This document shows, one piece after another, positions 1-21,214 of a stretch of 64,000 bases of DNA. Position 1 is the first letter of the stretch, and each line of letters opens with the position of its first letter. This DNA is from Perognathus longimembris pacificus (lineage: Eukaryota > Chordata > Mammalia > Rodentia > Heteromyidae): NCBI RefSeq assembly GCF_023159225.1, contig NC_063177.1, forward strand, positions 14,594,673-14,658,672. The letters are read 5' to 3'. The notes under the pieces are model-generated. The model made no database searches. It was not told the DNA's origin and saw only the letters and a list, made by a program, of their open reading frames with translations. The translations under genes were made by a program, and so were the position numbers.

Positions 1-167
1 CAGGCTTGGTGGTCTGGAATTGTGGGAGACATCAAAGCAGAGTGACAGCACAGGAACAAAAGAATGAGCAGACTGTGGCTGGAGAGAGGCAGACAGGCCA
101 TGAAGGCAGGGTCAGGAATTTGCATGGGTTTGTGAGTCTGTCTGTCATTCTGTCTGCTGCTTCTGGG

Positions 168-377
168 GCTTGTACTCCGAACCTGGGCATGCTGTCCCTG
201 AACTTTTTTGTTCAAGGCTAGCTCTCCATCACTTGAACTACAAGCTCTACTTCTGGCTTTTGGGTGGTTAATTGGAGATAAGAGTTTCATGGACTTTTCC
301 TGTCTAGGATGGCTTAAAACCATGATCCTTAGCTCTCAGCCTTCTGAGTAGCTAGGATTACAGGTGTGAGAAACTGA
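168..377 (-). mobile_element. 7SL-Geo SINE, diverged
   Basis: Read in reverse, it has a 7SL-like left part (GTAATCCTAGCTACTCAGAAGG), an AATTAACCACC linker and the Geo right monomer. It is old, with many changes. Confidence 0.7.
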
Positions 378-419
378 TACCCCACGTTGCATAGGTATTT
401 TTTATGTGTATGCTGATAA

Positions 420-635
420 TGGGGCTTGACTCAGAGCCCACATTATTACTTGGCTTTTTCATTCAAAGCTGGTGCCCCATCACTTTATTCATACCTCTAA
501 TTCTAGCTTTTTGTTGGTTAATTGGAGATAAGAGGCTCACAGACTGGGCTGGCTTTGAACCATGATTCTCAGATCTCAGCTCGTGAGTAGCTAGGATTAC
601 TACACTCATGAGCCACTGGTGCCCGGCTTGCATAG
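420..635 (-). mobile_element. 7SL-Geo SINE, diverged
   Basis: A second minus-strand copy beside the previous one; the linker GGTTAATTGGAGATAAGAG is clear at about 513-532. Confidence 0.7.
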
Positions 636-745
636 GTATGGCATAGGCTTGCATAGGTGATATACAGCCGGGCTACCTTTACATACATTTCCTTTTGCAT
701 AGTGTCATCTGTTCCCTTTGCATAGGCATTTTTAAAGAGAGATCA

Positions 746-1229
746 TTAACGTGAGCCCAGACAATCCACCTTATGAAAGGCCTCCTCAGTGCTGTTGCTG
801 TGAAGAGTTCTGGGAGAAAGTACTACAGTGATGGCAGTCAGAAGAGACAAGCAGACATGCCAGTATATTTTAGAAAGAAAACTCTCAGGATCAGGACTGT
901 ATGGAAGGGGTAGCACATGGGGTTGGGGTGCATGGGGCAGAGGGTAGTCAGCATACAGATGCTGTAAAAACCCACAGGAATGGGTGAGTGGAAACCTGCC
1001 TGCCAGTCTCACTCCAGTAAATGCAGTCTGCCTTTAGTCCCTCCTCCTCCTCCATGCACTCAGCAAACCACGGACCAAAACCGCGTGTGCTGAACATGTG
1101 CAGACTTCTCATTACTCCCTAAATACTGCACAGTGCTACTCCCACAGCACTGACACTGTATTAGGTATGAGTCACCTAGACATTACTTAAAGTCCATGGA
1201 AGATGTGTGAAACTACAATTTATAAAAGG
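746..1229. other. Unique NT5M intron 3 sequence
   Basis: No repeat or exon was recognised here. The minus strand was searched for NT5M exon 4 without success. Confidence 0.5.
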
Positions 1230-1445
1230 TTTTTTTTTTTTTTTTTTTTTTTGGCCAGTCCTGGGCCTTGGACTCAGGGCCTGAGCACTGTCCCTGGCTT
1301 CTTCCCGCTCAAGGCTAGCACTCTGCCACTTGAGCCACAGCGCCGCTTCTGGCCATTTTCTGTATATGTGGTGCTGGGGAATCGAACCTAGGGCCTCGTA
1401 TATCCGAGGCAGGCACTCTTGCCACTAGGCTATATCCCCAGCCCC
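1230..1445 (-). mobile_element. IDL-Geo SINE, young subfamily
   Basis: A near-consensus copy with a 22-T tail on the plus strand. It carries the diagnostic TTCCCGCTC, GCCGCTTCTGG and ATCCGAGGCAGGC changes shared with copies at 5461, 26735, 37470 and 62706. Confidence 0.9.
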
Positions 1446-2010
1446 TATAAAAGGTTTTGATGTGGGGAGGGCTTTGGAGATACCAAGTCACTTGGCTCCC
1501 TGGTCTCAAGCTAAGAGGTCTTTCAGTCACCTGGCAGGCTGGTTGGGAGAAAGTGGGCTCTGAATCATGGAGCAGACACCTCACAGTGTTCACAGGGGAT
1601 GCGTGAAGAGAGGACATGGGCACCAGGCACTGGCCCAAGGCCAGAATAACTCTTCCATAAGCAGGCGTCCCACTGAGGCATGGGAAGGCCTTTCTCCACT
1701 AAGTGTAGAGGTAGGAGGAGGGGAAGGTGGAAAGAGCAGAACTTTTGCTTGAAGGTTTTAACCCCTGAGCAGGGGAGGCCTGGATGGACTGGGGAGAAGC
1801 TGCTGGAAAACCCTGGAGAGGAGCCAAGCCCTAAGTCCTCCATCCCTGTGCCCCTCCTCCTAGATTACAGATCTTGCCTCTAGACACCAGTAACTATAGC
1901 TTCCCAATTTCCAGAAAGGCCTCCATTTCCTATAATTCTACTTTGTAATAAGACAAGAGTATGTATGTAGCAAAAGGAACTCTAGCCATTTCCCCTTGAT
2001 CAGAATTTTT
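1446..2010. other. Unique NT5M intron 3 sequence
   Basis: No recognisable repeat. Short open frames on both strands show no homology or splice context, so they are treated as chance. Confidence 0.5.
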
Positions 2011-2125
2011 TTTTTTTTTTTTTTAAGATATGATCATGCTATCCTAGAATTCAGGCTCCATCCTCCTGTCTTAGCGGCCTGAGTGCTGGGATTTTAGGCA
2101 CACACCACCATGCCTGGCTTTTGGT
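2008..2125 (-). mobile_element. B1-like SINE
   Basis: In reverse it reads CCAGGCATGGTGGTGTGTGC and then CCCAGCACTCAGGCCG with an A tail, as in rodent B1. No Geo right monomer is present. Confidence 0.75.
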
Positions 2126-2546
2126 GAGACTTTTCATACAGGGCTAATGACATAGTTCAGAGTGGAGCCCTTGCCGAGACTACACCAGGCCTCGAGTTCA
2201 TCCCCACTACCACAGAAAAAGGGGCGGGACTTTTCATCTAAAGATGTCCATGAGCCTCTAGCCCCTCCCTTGTCTCTCTCTCTGCTGCCTCCTCTGCTGC
2301 TTGTTCTGGGCCAGGGGTATCTGATCAACAAGAGGGATAGCTTCCTATGGAGCCTGCTTCCAGAGCAAGGGGCACCACTCAGGCTGGAGCTGGAAGCCAC
2401 CTCAGGAGCAGAGCTGCCCACACAGAGGCAGGGAGGGGGGAAGAAGCCCTAGTCCACCAGTCCATGCCCTTCCTATCCGCACAGCAGCCCTTGCCTGAGA
2501 TGTTCAGGGCACATATGGCCCTCCCAGAGCAAGATGCATACCTTAC

Positions 2547-12675
<10,129 letters not shown>

Positions 12676-12889
12676 CTAGGAGCTGGAGCTGTCCCCGGCT
12701 CCCTCCTCCCACTCCAATAACAAAGAATGGACCAGCTGTGGCCCCCACGAAACAGACCTGTGCCCTGGAACCCCCACGACACAAACTTGGGTCCTTAAGT
12801 TATCTTTGGAGCATTTACTGCGTTGTGCAGTGAGAGTTCCAGCCGTCAGGGAACTTAGGTTCCTAACATTAGGATACAGGAACCACAAA

Positions 12890-13130
12890 GCTCAGCACCT
12901 CGTGGTGCTTAGTCAGAGGCCAGGAAGGAAGCATCAAAAAATGGGGAAATAGGGTTGGGACCTCACGCTGACCCTTGACCCAACCCAACCCAAATAGCAT
13001 CTCAGGCACAACTGGGGAAATTCATGGCATCACCTTGACTGATTTGTTCACTGAAGGATCTGTCTCCAGTGCCTTCAACAATGCCTGGTGGATAGTTATG
13101 TTCAGTAATTTCACACATACATTTAACAAA
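12890..13130 (+). mobile_element. Old L2-like fragment
   Basis: CAGTGCCTTCAACAATGCCTGGTGGATAGT resembles the 3' end of L2/MIR ('cctggcacatagtagg'). Weak match, by eye. Confidence 0.35.
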
Positions 13131-13154
13131 TGGGGTTGTGGTTTTTGTTTGTTT

Positions 13155-13325
13155 TGGTTTTTTGCCAGTACTGGGCCTTGAACTCATGGCCTAGTCACTT
13201 TCCCTTATTTGAACCACACCTCCACTTCTGGCATTTTGCTGGTTAATTGGATAGAGAATGAGTCTCATAGGCAGGCTTGGAAGCATGGTTTTCAGATTAT
13301 AGGCCTCAGCCACCAGCATCTAGCT
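13155..13325 (-). mobile_element. 7SL-Geo SINE, shortened
   Basis: TTTTTTGCCAGTACTGGGCC start and TGGTTAATTGGATAG linker, with a reduced 7SL part. Confidence 0.7.
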
Positions 13326-13334
13326 CAACCAATT

Positions 13335-13556
13335 GTTTTGTTTTGGTCAGTTGTGGGGCTTGAACTCAGAGCCTGGACACTGTCCCTGAGCTCTTTTGCT
13401 CATGGCTAGTGAGTGCTCTGCCACTTTGAGACACAGCTCCACTTCTGGTTTTCTGGTGGTTAATTGGAGATAAGAGTCTCACAGACATTCCTATCCAGGC
13501 TGGCTTCAAACAGTGATCCTCAGATCTCAGCCTCCTGAGTAGCTAGGCTTACAGGC
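13335..13556 (-). mobile_element. 7SL-Geo SINE
   Basis: Full reverse copy: Geo, GGTTAATTGGAGATAAGAG linker and CCTCCTGAGTAGCTAGG. Confidence 0.8.
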
Positions 13557-13645
13557 TTTTTCTACTTAGTGCTGAAGACTCGAACCCAGGACTTCGTGCA
13601 TGCTAGGCAAGTACTCTACCACTAAGCTTCATCCCCAACCCCCAC
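13557..13645 (-). mobile_element. ID-like monomer
   Basis: GTGCTGAAGACTCGAACCC...GGCAAGTACTCTACCACTAAGC is a tRNA-Ala-derived ID sequence in reverse, with no Geo part. It directly abuts the 7SL-Geo copy. Confidence 0.7.
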
Positions 13646-14009
13646 AACAGATACTCTTAATTCAATAATAGGTAAGAAAAATAATTGAAGTTTGTACTAG
13701 GAAGGGCAAGCGTAGCCCCTCCTTTTCCTACTCGCTGCAGGTTGCTACATGCAGTCCTACCATGAGATGATGCCAGACACTGTTCTCACCAGAAGCTGAA
13801 CTAATGCCCAATCTTGAACTTTAAAACATCTGGAACTGTCAGCCAAATAAACTTCCTTTCTTCATACGTAGTCAGCCTCAGGCATATCATCACAGTAGTG
13901 AAAAACATCTACTATAGTCATTAAAGGCTTTTTGAGAACATTGAGACTAAGAACTATGTGACACTCTGGCTCTGAACTACTTGGCGAAAGGGCTTTCAGG
14001 TTCATAACT

Positions 14010-14290
14010 CAGGAAGCAACTGGCTCACACCTATAAATCTTAGCTCCAAGGGAGACTAAGATCTAAGAATTGCAATTTGAAGCCAGCTGGGCAGGGAAGT
14101 CCTTGAAACTCATCTCCAATTAGCTTCTAAAAGGCTGGAAATAGAGGCATGGCTCAAGCAGTAGAACAGCAGCCTTGAGTGAAAAAGCTAAGGAATAGGG
14201 CTCAAGTTCTGACTTCAGACTCCAGTACTTATGTGCAAGCATGCGTGCGAGCATGTGCACACACACATGCACAATTTTTTTAAAAGAAAA
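14010..14290 (+). mobile_element. 7SL-Geo SINE
   Basis: AACTGGCTCACACCTATAAATC start, CATCTCCAATTAGC linker, and a tail turned into a CATGCG/CACA tract. Confidence 0.7.
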
Positions 14291-14631
14291 AAATAAGACA
14301 ATGAATTTTGGCTGCTTTAAGCCTATAAATTTTGGACTCTTCTTTACACAACCATGGAGAAGTAATGCACTATGACATAGCAAATTAATAACCAGGATTC
14401 AAATTCAGATAGACATCTGACTGTATTGGCCATCATGTTCAGGATAATATCTGTCCTTCACAGGGGTCCCCGCATGCCATGCTGTGTGACATGGACAGCA
14501 CTTTTCAGTGGTTGTGACAGGAGAGAGGGAGTGTGCCCTGATTTTTGCTCTGTAGCAGGGTACTGCCTCTATCACTATCACCCACCTGGTCTAATCTGAC
14601 TGTTTCTTACTAGCCAGGACACCTTGTCACA

Positions 14632-14960
14632 TCTTTTTTTTTTTTTAGGTCCATTTCTTGTACTGGAACTTGGTACTTGCCTCTTTTGCTAATTGGCTAC
14701 TGCTCTATCAATTGAGCCACACCTCCAACCCCTTTTCTTCTCTCTTTTTTTATTTTTTTGTGCCAGTCCTAGGACTTGAACTCAGGGCCTGGGCTCTGTC
14801 CTTGAGCTTTTTTGCTCAAGGCTAGCATGCTACTAATTGAGGCACAGCTCCACTTCTAGTTTTTTTTGTTCTTTTGGATCTGACACTGGGATTTGAACTC
14901 ATTATCTGCTACTTTTGCTCATTGGCTAGTGCTCTACCAACTGAGCCATGTCTCTGATGC
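14632..14960 (-). mobile_element. Two old ID/Geo SINE copies
   Basis: 14632-14735 is an ID-like remnant (CAATTGAGCCACACCTCC); 14755-14960 is an old ID-Geo dimer (GCCAGTCCTAGGACTTGAAC to CAACTGAGCCATG). Confidence 0.6.
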
Positions 14961-15049
14961 CTATCTGTCACATCTCTAAACATTTCTTGGGTTGAATTTC
15001 TCCATGGGCACCTGTCTCGATGAGTCATTATGGAATTACACAAATTTTA

Positions 15050-15210
15050 CCTCTGAAGTACTTAGAACTGAGTATGAAGTTCTGAGACATTGCGCCCATC
15101 TCTGAATTTCACAATGACTCTGAGGCAGGCACCATCATTTCACAGAGTGAAATGTGCTCAGGGAAGTGTAGTGACACTTCCCGGTTCACACCTGGCAACT
15201 AATACAATGG
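15050..15210 (+). mobile_element. Old MIR/L2-like fragment
   Basis: CAATGACTCTGAGGCAGGCACCATCATTTCACAGAG resembles the conserved MIR/L2 phrase 'attatccccattttacagatg'. Weak. Confidence 0.35.
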
Positions 15211-15397
15211 TATGCCAACCAAGCCCTTATGTCTTCAACACTTCCTGTCCTGCTGTCTTCCTATCTCTGTATTCACCTAGAATTTCAGTGAACCAGCTGG
15301 GATCCACAGAAAACTCACATTTATCAGGGGCCTACTGTATGCTTGGCCCTATGCTTCTGGGCTTTCCACATGTCCTTTCATTCACCCACAAACCAGA

Positions 15398-15400
<3 letters not shown>

Positions 15401-15440
<40 letters not shown>

Positions 15441-15478
15441 CAACAACAACAACAAAAACACACACAAAAAAAAAAAAC
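15401..15478 (+). repeat. (CA)n then (AAC)n and A-rich microsatellite
   Basis: About 19 CA units, then five CAA units, then an A-rich stretch. Confidence 0.95.
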
Positions 15479-15619
15479 CAGTGATTGTCTCATTGTGAGT
15501 GCTCTCTGGAGTCCTCACCATGCTCACACTGTAGTAATGTAAAGAGTTTGGGCCGAATTGATAAAATAAAAAAAAAAATAGCCCAAAGTGTATGGATGTG
15601 GGCTGCAACAATAAAAGGG

Positions 15620-16300
15620 TTGTTTCACCCATGCATTAGTCAGTTTTCCCTCCATCTGTGACTATGAGAAAATACCTGAGAGAAGCAAGTTATACAGAGA
15701 AAGAAGTTTATTTTGGCTCATGGTTTCTGAGATTTTTGTCCCTGGTCAGCTGGCTCCATCGCTTGTGGGCCTGGCTCAAGGTAGAACATCATAGTGGGGA
15801 TGGATGGCATGGTGGAGCAAAAATGTTCAACTTATGGTGGCGGGGAAAGAGAGAAAAGACAGGCCCAGGATCCCAATGTGCCCTCCAAGGACACGCCCCA
15901 GCAACCTACCTTCCTCCCCCCAGCTCCCCATAGCAGTATCACCTGGGAGCCAAGTCTTTGATACATGAGCCTTTGGGAGACACTTAAGATCCAAAGCCTA
16001 GGGCTGGGGCTATGGCCTACTGGCAAGAGTGCTCGCCTCGTATACATGAAGCCCTGGGTTCGAATCCCCAGCACCACGTATACAGAAAATGGCCAGAAGT
16101 GGCGCTGTGGCTCAAGTGGCAGAGTGCTAGCCTTGAGCAAAAGGAAGCCAGGGACAGTGCTCAGCCCCTGAGTCCAAGGCCCCAGGACTGGCAAAAATAA
16201 AAATAAAAAAAACTCACCCCACTTGCATCTCACCCTTGACTCTCAGCCGCCACAGGACCATGAGAAATACAAACAAATAAATTTTTTATTAAAAAAAAAG
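15620..16300 (+). mobile_element. Interspersed repeat of unassigned family, interrupted by IDL-Geo
   Basis: ATTAGTCAGTTTTCCCTCC, TTTATTTTGGCTCATGG and GAGACACTTAAGATCC are phrases I associate with a widespread mammalian interspersed repeat ('aaaatacctgag...tttattttggctcatggtttc'), family not recalled with certainty. It is split by the IDL-Geo copy at 16001-16195. Confidence 0.45.
16001..16195 (+). mobile_element. IDL-Geo SINE
   Basis: A full copy with near-consensus left monomer and an (AAAT) type tail. Confidence 0.92.
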
Positions 16301-16432
16301 AAATAGCTTAATTTATCAAGTGCTAATGACTCACATCTGTAATCCTAGCTACTGAAAAAGCTGAGATCTGAGAGTTCAGTTCCCTTAGCTTCAGTTCCCA
16401 CAGCTATCATTTTTTTTAAGTCTAGGAGTGTG

Positions 16433-16650
16433 GGCTGGGGATATGGCCTAGTGGCAAGAGTGCTCGCCTCATATACATGAAGCCCTGGGTTCGAATCCCC
16501 AGCACCACATATACAGAAAATGGCCAGAAGTGGCGCTGTGGCTCAAGTGGCAGAGTGCTAGCCTTGAGCAAAAAGAAGCCAGGGACAGTGCTCAGGCCCT
16601 GAGTCCAAGCCCCAGGACTGGCCAATAATAATAATAATAATAAATAAAAA
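16433..16650 (+). mobile_element. IDL-Geo SINE
   Basis: A full copy with an (AAT)n tail, preceded by a truncated 7SL-like piece (16318-16390). Confidence 0.92.
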
Positions 16651-16679
16651 AAATAAAGCCTAGGAGTGTCTGAAAGAGA

Positions 16680-16850
16680 TTTTTTCTACACCCAGATTTT
16701 AGCCACATTATTCACAGTAACCAGTTGGGGAATGACACAACTGTCCATTGATGCATTTACAGTGGAATACCATTGGGTCAATCATTGGAAGAAAATTCTG
16801 GACACCTGGTATAACAAGATGCTGAGTGTAATTGCTGTCACTGTGTGAGG
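16680..16850 (+). mobile_element. L1 ORF2 3' end fragment
   Basis: GCCACATTATTCACAGTAAC...CTGTCCATTGATGC...GGAATACCATTGG matches the well-known L1 phrase around 'cactattcacaatagcc...ccatcaatgg'. Confidence 0.65.
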
Positions 16851-16914
16851 GGTTCCAGATGCTCTTCAACCCTTTGGGTACAACATCTAAGATTAGGACA
16901 TTGCCCCACAGGCA

Positions 16915-17135
16915 GCAAAAGAATACTTGTAATCACAGTTACTCAGGAGGCTGAGATCCTGAGGATCAAGGTGCCAAGCACCCCACCCCCCACCAGGCAG
17001 AAAAGTATAAGAAATTCTATCTCCACAAAAACCATCCAAAAGCTGGATTGGAAGTGTGGTTCAGGTGGTAGAGTACCAACCTAGCAAGTGTGAGGCCCTG
17101 AAGTCAAATCCTGGTGCAAGGAGAAGGAAGGAAGA
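16915..17135 (+). mobile_element. 7SL/ID composite SINE, old
   Basis: GTAATCACAGTTACTCAGGAGG is 7SL-like, then GGTTCAGGTGGTAGAGTACC...GTGTGAGGCCCTGAAG is ID-like rather than Geo. This resembles a B1-dID type arrangement. Confidence 0.5.
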
Positions 17136-17167
17136 AAGCTAGTTTTGTTTCCTAAACCACTTGTCCA

Positions 17168-17368
17168 TTTTTTTTTGCCAGCCCTGAGCCTTGAACTCAG
17201 GGCCTGAGTACTGTCCGTGGCTTCTTTATGCTCAAGGCTAGCACTCTGCCACTTGAGTCACAGCGCCACTTCTAGCCATTTTCTATATATGTGGTGCTGA
17301 GGAATTGAACCCAGGGCTTCATGTATATGAGGCAAGCACTCTTGCCACTAGGCCATATTCCCAGCCCC
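17168..17368 (-). mobile_element. IDL-Geo SINE
   Basis: A full reverse copy with GCCAGCCCTGAGCCTTG start. Confidence 0.9.
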
Positions 17369-17399
17369 ACTCATATACTTTTTTACTTCTGACTACAGG

Positions 17400-17995
17400 G
17401 GGAGAATGAAAGGTGTCTGATCAGATACCATCTGCAGATTACCAGTTACTGTGACTAGGTTGGCAAAGTCTTTTTAGAAACATTGTGTTCCTTTTATTTA
17501 TTTTATTCAAATATGTCTTAGACATTGAACAAGTGAAGAAAAAAAGCATTAAATTCTATCACAGGCTACAACATGGATGAAACTTGAAATGAGCTAGCCA
17601 CAAGAAAAGAACAATGGGGCTGGGGATATGGCCTAGTGGCAAGAGTGCCTGCTTTGTATACATGAGGCCCTGGGTTCAATTCCCCAGCACCACATATACA
17701 GAAAACGGCCAGAAGTGGCACTGTGGCTTAAGTGGCAGAGTGCTAGCTTTGAGCAAAAAGAAGCCAGGGACAGGCCCTGAGTCCAAGCCCCAGGACTGGC
17801 AAAAAAAAAAAAAAAAGAACACTGTAGGATCCTGCCTGTATTCGGGGCAGTAGAGTTCATAGGAACAGGAAAATGAGGAGCTCTTTAAGGGGTACAAAGT
17901 TTCAGTTTTGCAGTGTGAAAAATATTCTGGGATTTAGTTGCAAAACAATGTAAATGGACTTAACATTACTAAACTGTGGCTTAAAAAAGGCTTAA
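17400..17995 (+). mobile_element. Old L1 3' UTR fragment, interrupted by IDL-Geo
   Basis: CATGGATGAAACTTGAAATG, GGGGTACAAAGTTTCAG and CAAAACAATGTAAATGGAC are L1M 3' UTR phrases, split by the SINE at 17617-17812. Confidence 0.6.
17617..17812 (+). mobile_element. IDL-Geo SINE inserted in L1
   Basis: AAAAGAACA occurs on both sides. Part of the right monomer (AGTGCTC) is deleted. Confidence 0.9.
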
Positions 17996-18007
17996 AAGTG
18001 GTTTATA

Positions 18008-18450
18008 TGGCTGGGTGCTGGTGGCTCACACCTATAATCCTAGCTACTTAGGAGATCTGAGAATTGCAGTTCAAAGCCATCCTGAGCCAGCCTTGGCCAG
18101 TACTTGAGACTTTTGTTGTTGTTGTCAGTCCTAAGACTCTTCAATTAATACAAGAAACCTGGAAGTGGAGCTGTGGCTCATTTTGAGCCATAAGAGCAAC
18201 TAGTGTTGAGCAAAAGAGTTCAAGGACAGTGCCCAGGCACTGAATCCAAGCCCCATAGCTGACCAAAAAAAAAAGGCTGTGTTTGAAGCCAGCCCAGGCA
18301 GGAAAGACTGCACTTAATCTCCACTTAATCACAGATAAGCCAGAAGTGGAGCTGTGGCCTAGTGAGAGTGCTGGCCCTGAGCAAAAAAATCTCAAAGACA
18401 GCACCCAGGCTCTGAGTTCAAGCCATAGAATCAGCACCAAAAAAAAAAAA
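18008..18450 (+). mobile_element. Two 7SL-Geo SINE copies
   Basis: 18008-18265 is a full diverged copy and 18275-18450 a copy with shortened 7SL part; both end in A runs. Confidence 0.65.
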
Positions 18451-18534
18451 AGTTTAATTGGTTTCTAGATGATGGTATGTTCCTACCCCTCTTCTTTTCT
18501 GCTCTCCATTACTCTTAGACTAACGAGTAAACTT

Positions 18535-18850
18535 GTATACTGGATACCCAGGTGGGCCTTGAACCCACAACAATAGTCACCAGCACGCAGTCAATTGGGC
18601 TAGGAGTCTTTTATTTAGCTGTGCATAGCATCTGATTGCCACCACCAGGATGGTGACAAACAGCACTAGGCCTCAGTAAGGCTGGGTTTTTGAAGGCAAA
18701 AATCACATGTACCACACGCAGGTGGACTGGCAAGCTAGGCAAAGCAAGCAAGCAGACATACAGAAGCAGAATAGTTGTTAGTGATTACAATTCCAGTTAG
18801 CTCCCCTAAAAAAGCAACCAAAGCAATACAACTCTTGGTTCTGGGTGTGA
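18535..18850 (-). mobile_element. Solo LTR-like element, family B
   Basis: In reverse it has a TATA-like TTCAAAAACCCAGCC, AATAAA in AGCTAAATAAAAGAC, and a tail CAATTGACTGCGTGCTGGTGAC. It is shared with 25215-25840. No viral coding sequence adjoins it. The class of endogenous retrovirus is not determined. Confidence 0.55.
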
Positions 18851-18869
18851 CTGGTATTTACCTGTTTTT

Positions 18870-19072
18870 TTTGTTTTGTTGTCCAGTCCTGGGCCTTGGA
18901 CTCAGGGCCTGAGCACTGTCCCTGTCTTCTCTTTGCTCAAGGCTAGCACTCTGCCACTTGAGCCACAGCGCCACTTCTGGCCATTTTCTATATATGTGGT
19001 GCTGGGGAATCAACCCAGGGCTTGATGTATATGAGGCAAGCACTCTTGCCACTAGGCCATATTCCCAGCCTG
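18870..19072 (-). mobile_element. IDL-Geo SINE
   Basis: A full reverse copy; TGGTATTTACCTGTTT precedes (18850) and follows (19070), a clear target-site duplication. Confidence 0.93.
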
Positions 19073-19117
19073 GTATTTACCTGTTTAACTTCATGTTTTG
19101 CTTTTTGTTTTTTTGGT

Positions 19118-19322
19118 TTGTTTTTTTTTTTGTCAGTGCTGGAGCTTGAACTCAGGGCCTGAGCACTGTCCCTGTCTTCTTTTTGCTCAAGGCTAGCACT
19201 CTATCACTTGAGCCATAGTGCCACTTCTGGCTTTTTCTATATATGTGGTGCTGAGGAATCGAACCCAGGGCTTCATGTATACAAGGCGAGCACTTTACCA
19301 CTAGGCCATATTCCCAGCCCCC
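19118..19322 (-). mobile_element. IDL-Geo SINE
   Basis: A full reverse copy with GTCAGTGCTGGAGCTTG start. Confidence 0.88.
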
Positions 19323-19650
19323 GTTCAACTTAATTCACCTTAGATCTTTCTCTTTCTGGGACTTCTCCTAAACTAAAACATGCAAACTGAGTGGTCTTCC
19401 TCATTCTTTTCTTTTGCAAAGGTCAACCAACTTATGTTTGCCCTTCCCCAGGCCCACTACTTTGTCTAAGCCTGCTGTTTCTAGGGACTCAAATAAAGGG
19501 GGTTCCCTACACCTTTCACTTGATTTCCACAAACTAACAAACAAGTTTTCAGTCACTGAATTTAGGAAGATGGACTTGTCACTTCTTATGCTCTGACTGA
19601 AATTCTTAGTTCCTTGACACCATGACTGATTTCTTCCAGGTCTTCCTTAC

Positions 19651-20250
19651 TGTAATGGGGTCCTCCTAGGGGAGGGGAACACAATGTAATGGGGTCTGGG
19701 GGGGGGGACATCCCCCATCCTCCAAGAGTCCACCACTCAGAGACAGTCTCAAGTAAAAAGATGGATTTATTGGGGAAATAAAAAGTATACCGATCGGCCA
19801 GGGTCATGGCCCAGACTCGGGAGCTGGGACTGCAACCATAAAAAGCAGGCTGGCCAGCGTGCCCTGGGCCAAGCTAGGGGTCCAGTTATAAAGGCAAACA
19901 CCACATGATCAAGCTTGCCACACACAAGTGGCCAATGAGGTTATAACACTTACAGAGTATGCCAGGTCACAAGCAGGTGGCCAATGGAGTTACAGTCTGT
20001 CTCATAGTATCTGTTTGAACCAACCTATCATTCTAGTTAGAATTGGCGCATGGATTTGGTGGGGCTCCCATGATGCAAGTGGATACGCCTACTCATGGGA
20101 TGGCACAGGTTTAGCCTTGAGCATTCTCCTACTAAGGTGGTAAAACAGTTTACACAATCTTATGTGAAGGGAAACTTCCCTGGATAGGGTGGGGGAGATC
20201 TTAGAGAAGATGGAGTCGGCTTCTGCTCTCTTTAACTAATCTGAGATGAA
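19651..20250 (-). mobile_element. Solo LTR, family A
   Basis: In reverse it holds a TATA-type TTTATAACTGG, an AATAAATCC polyadenylation signal, the phrase GACTGTCTCTGAGTGGTGG and a terminus ...CCCCATTACA (left end, 19651). The organisation U3-R-U5 with these spacings is retroviral LTR-like, perhaps ERV1. The same family recurs in the opposite orientation at 24575-25001. The right (U3) boundary is approximate. Confidence 0.7.
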
Positions 20251-20321
20251 GTCATTCTGATGCCCCTGCTTTTTGGCTTTTTTTTTTCTTTCTTAGTCTG
20301 CCTCTTAAAATGTAAATGTAG

Positions 20322-20520
20322 GGGGCTGGGGATATGGCCTAGTGGCAAGAGCGCTTGCCTCGTATACTTGAAGCCCTGGGTTCGATTCCCCAGCACCACA
20401 TATACAGAAAATGGCCAGAAGTGGCGCTGTGACTCAAGTGGCAGAGTGCTAGCCTTGAGCAAAAAGAAGCCAGGGACAGTGCTCAGGCCCTGAGTCCAAG
20501 GCCCAGGACTGGCAAAAACA
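20322..20520 (+). mobile_element. IDL-Geo SINE
   Basis: A full copy with flanking AAATGTAA(A/G)xGTAGGGG on both sides. Confidence 0.92.
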
Positions 20521-20561
20521 AACAAACAAAAAATGTAAGGGTAGGGGCCTCCGGCTGTCAT

Positions 20562-20772
20562 TCTTTTTTTTTTTTTTTTTCGTCCAGTCCTAGGGCTTGA
20601 ACTCAGGGCCTGGGCACTGTCCTGAGCTTCTTTTGCTCAAGAATAGCACTCTACCACTTGAGCCATAGTATCACTTCTGGCTTTTTCTGTTTATGTGGTA
20701 CTGAGGAATCAAACCCAGGGCTTCATGCATGCTAGGCAAGCACTGTACCACTAAGCCACATTCCCAGCCCTA
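20562..20772 (-). mobile_element. IDL-Geo SINE, older
   Basis: Reverse copy with CATGCATGCTAGGC in place of the usual TATACGAGGC. Confidence 0.88.
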
Positions 20773-20783
20773 GGTTGTTATTC

Positions 20784-20988
20784 TTTTTTTTTTTTTTTGC
20801 CAGTCCTGGGCCTTGGATTCAGGGCTTGAGCACTGTCCCTGGCTTCTTTTTGCTCAAGGCTAGCACTCTGCCACTTGAGCCACAGCGCCTCTTCTGGCCG
20901 TTTTCTATATATGTGGTGCTGAGGAATTGAACCCAGGGCTTTGTGTATGCGAGGCACAAACTCTTGCCACTAGGCCATATTCCCAGCC
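20784..20988 (-). mobile_element. IDL-Geo SINE
   Basis: Reverse copy adjacent to the previous one; the repeated TAGGTTGTTATTC / TAGGTCATCATTC around it may be the duplication. Confidence 0.88.
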
Positions 20989-21214
20989 CCTAGGTCATCA
21001 TTCTTAAACTACCCCTCCCCACTGTTTGGGTAGTATTTTTTGGTGACTTATTTTTTTCTCTATGGCTTATGAATGTCCAATGATCCCTATGTAGCCTAGT
21101 TTTGTGTACTTGGACTCATTCATTTGGAACAAGGGTGTGAGGTATTGAATTGAAACCCCAGTATTGTCAAAATTAATTAATTTTGTTTTTAAAAATCACA
21201 TATCAGAGGTGTTC

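Noticed and set aside
1..2546. NT5M exons 4 and 5
   Set aside because: Searched on the minus strand for YAWVEKYFGPDF and the DDRP motif region; not found, so they lie outside the window.
16001..16075. tRNA-like sequence with A and B boxes (left monomers of IDL-Geo)
   Set aside because: The monomer derives from tRNA-Ala but the cloverleaf is degraded and followed by Geo and an A tail; it is a SINE head, not a tRNA gene. The same applies to all other copies.
15832..16233. Proteins containing LSTVPGFFLLKASTLPLEP and similar repeated words
   Set aside because: This recurrent peptide is the translation of reverse IDL-Geo copies; it occurs at dozens of sites and does not represent a gene family.
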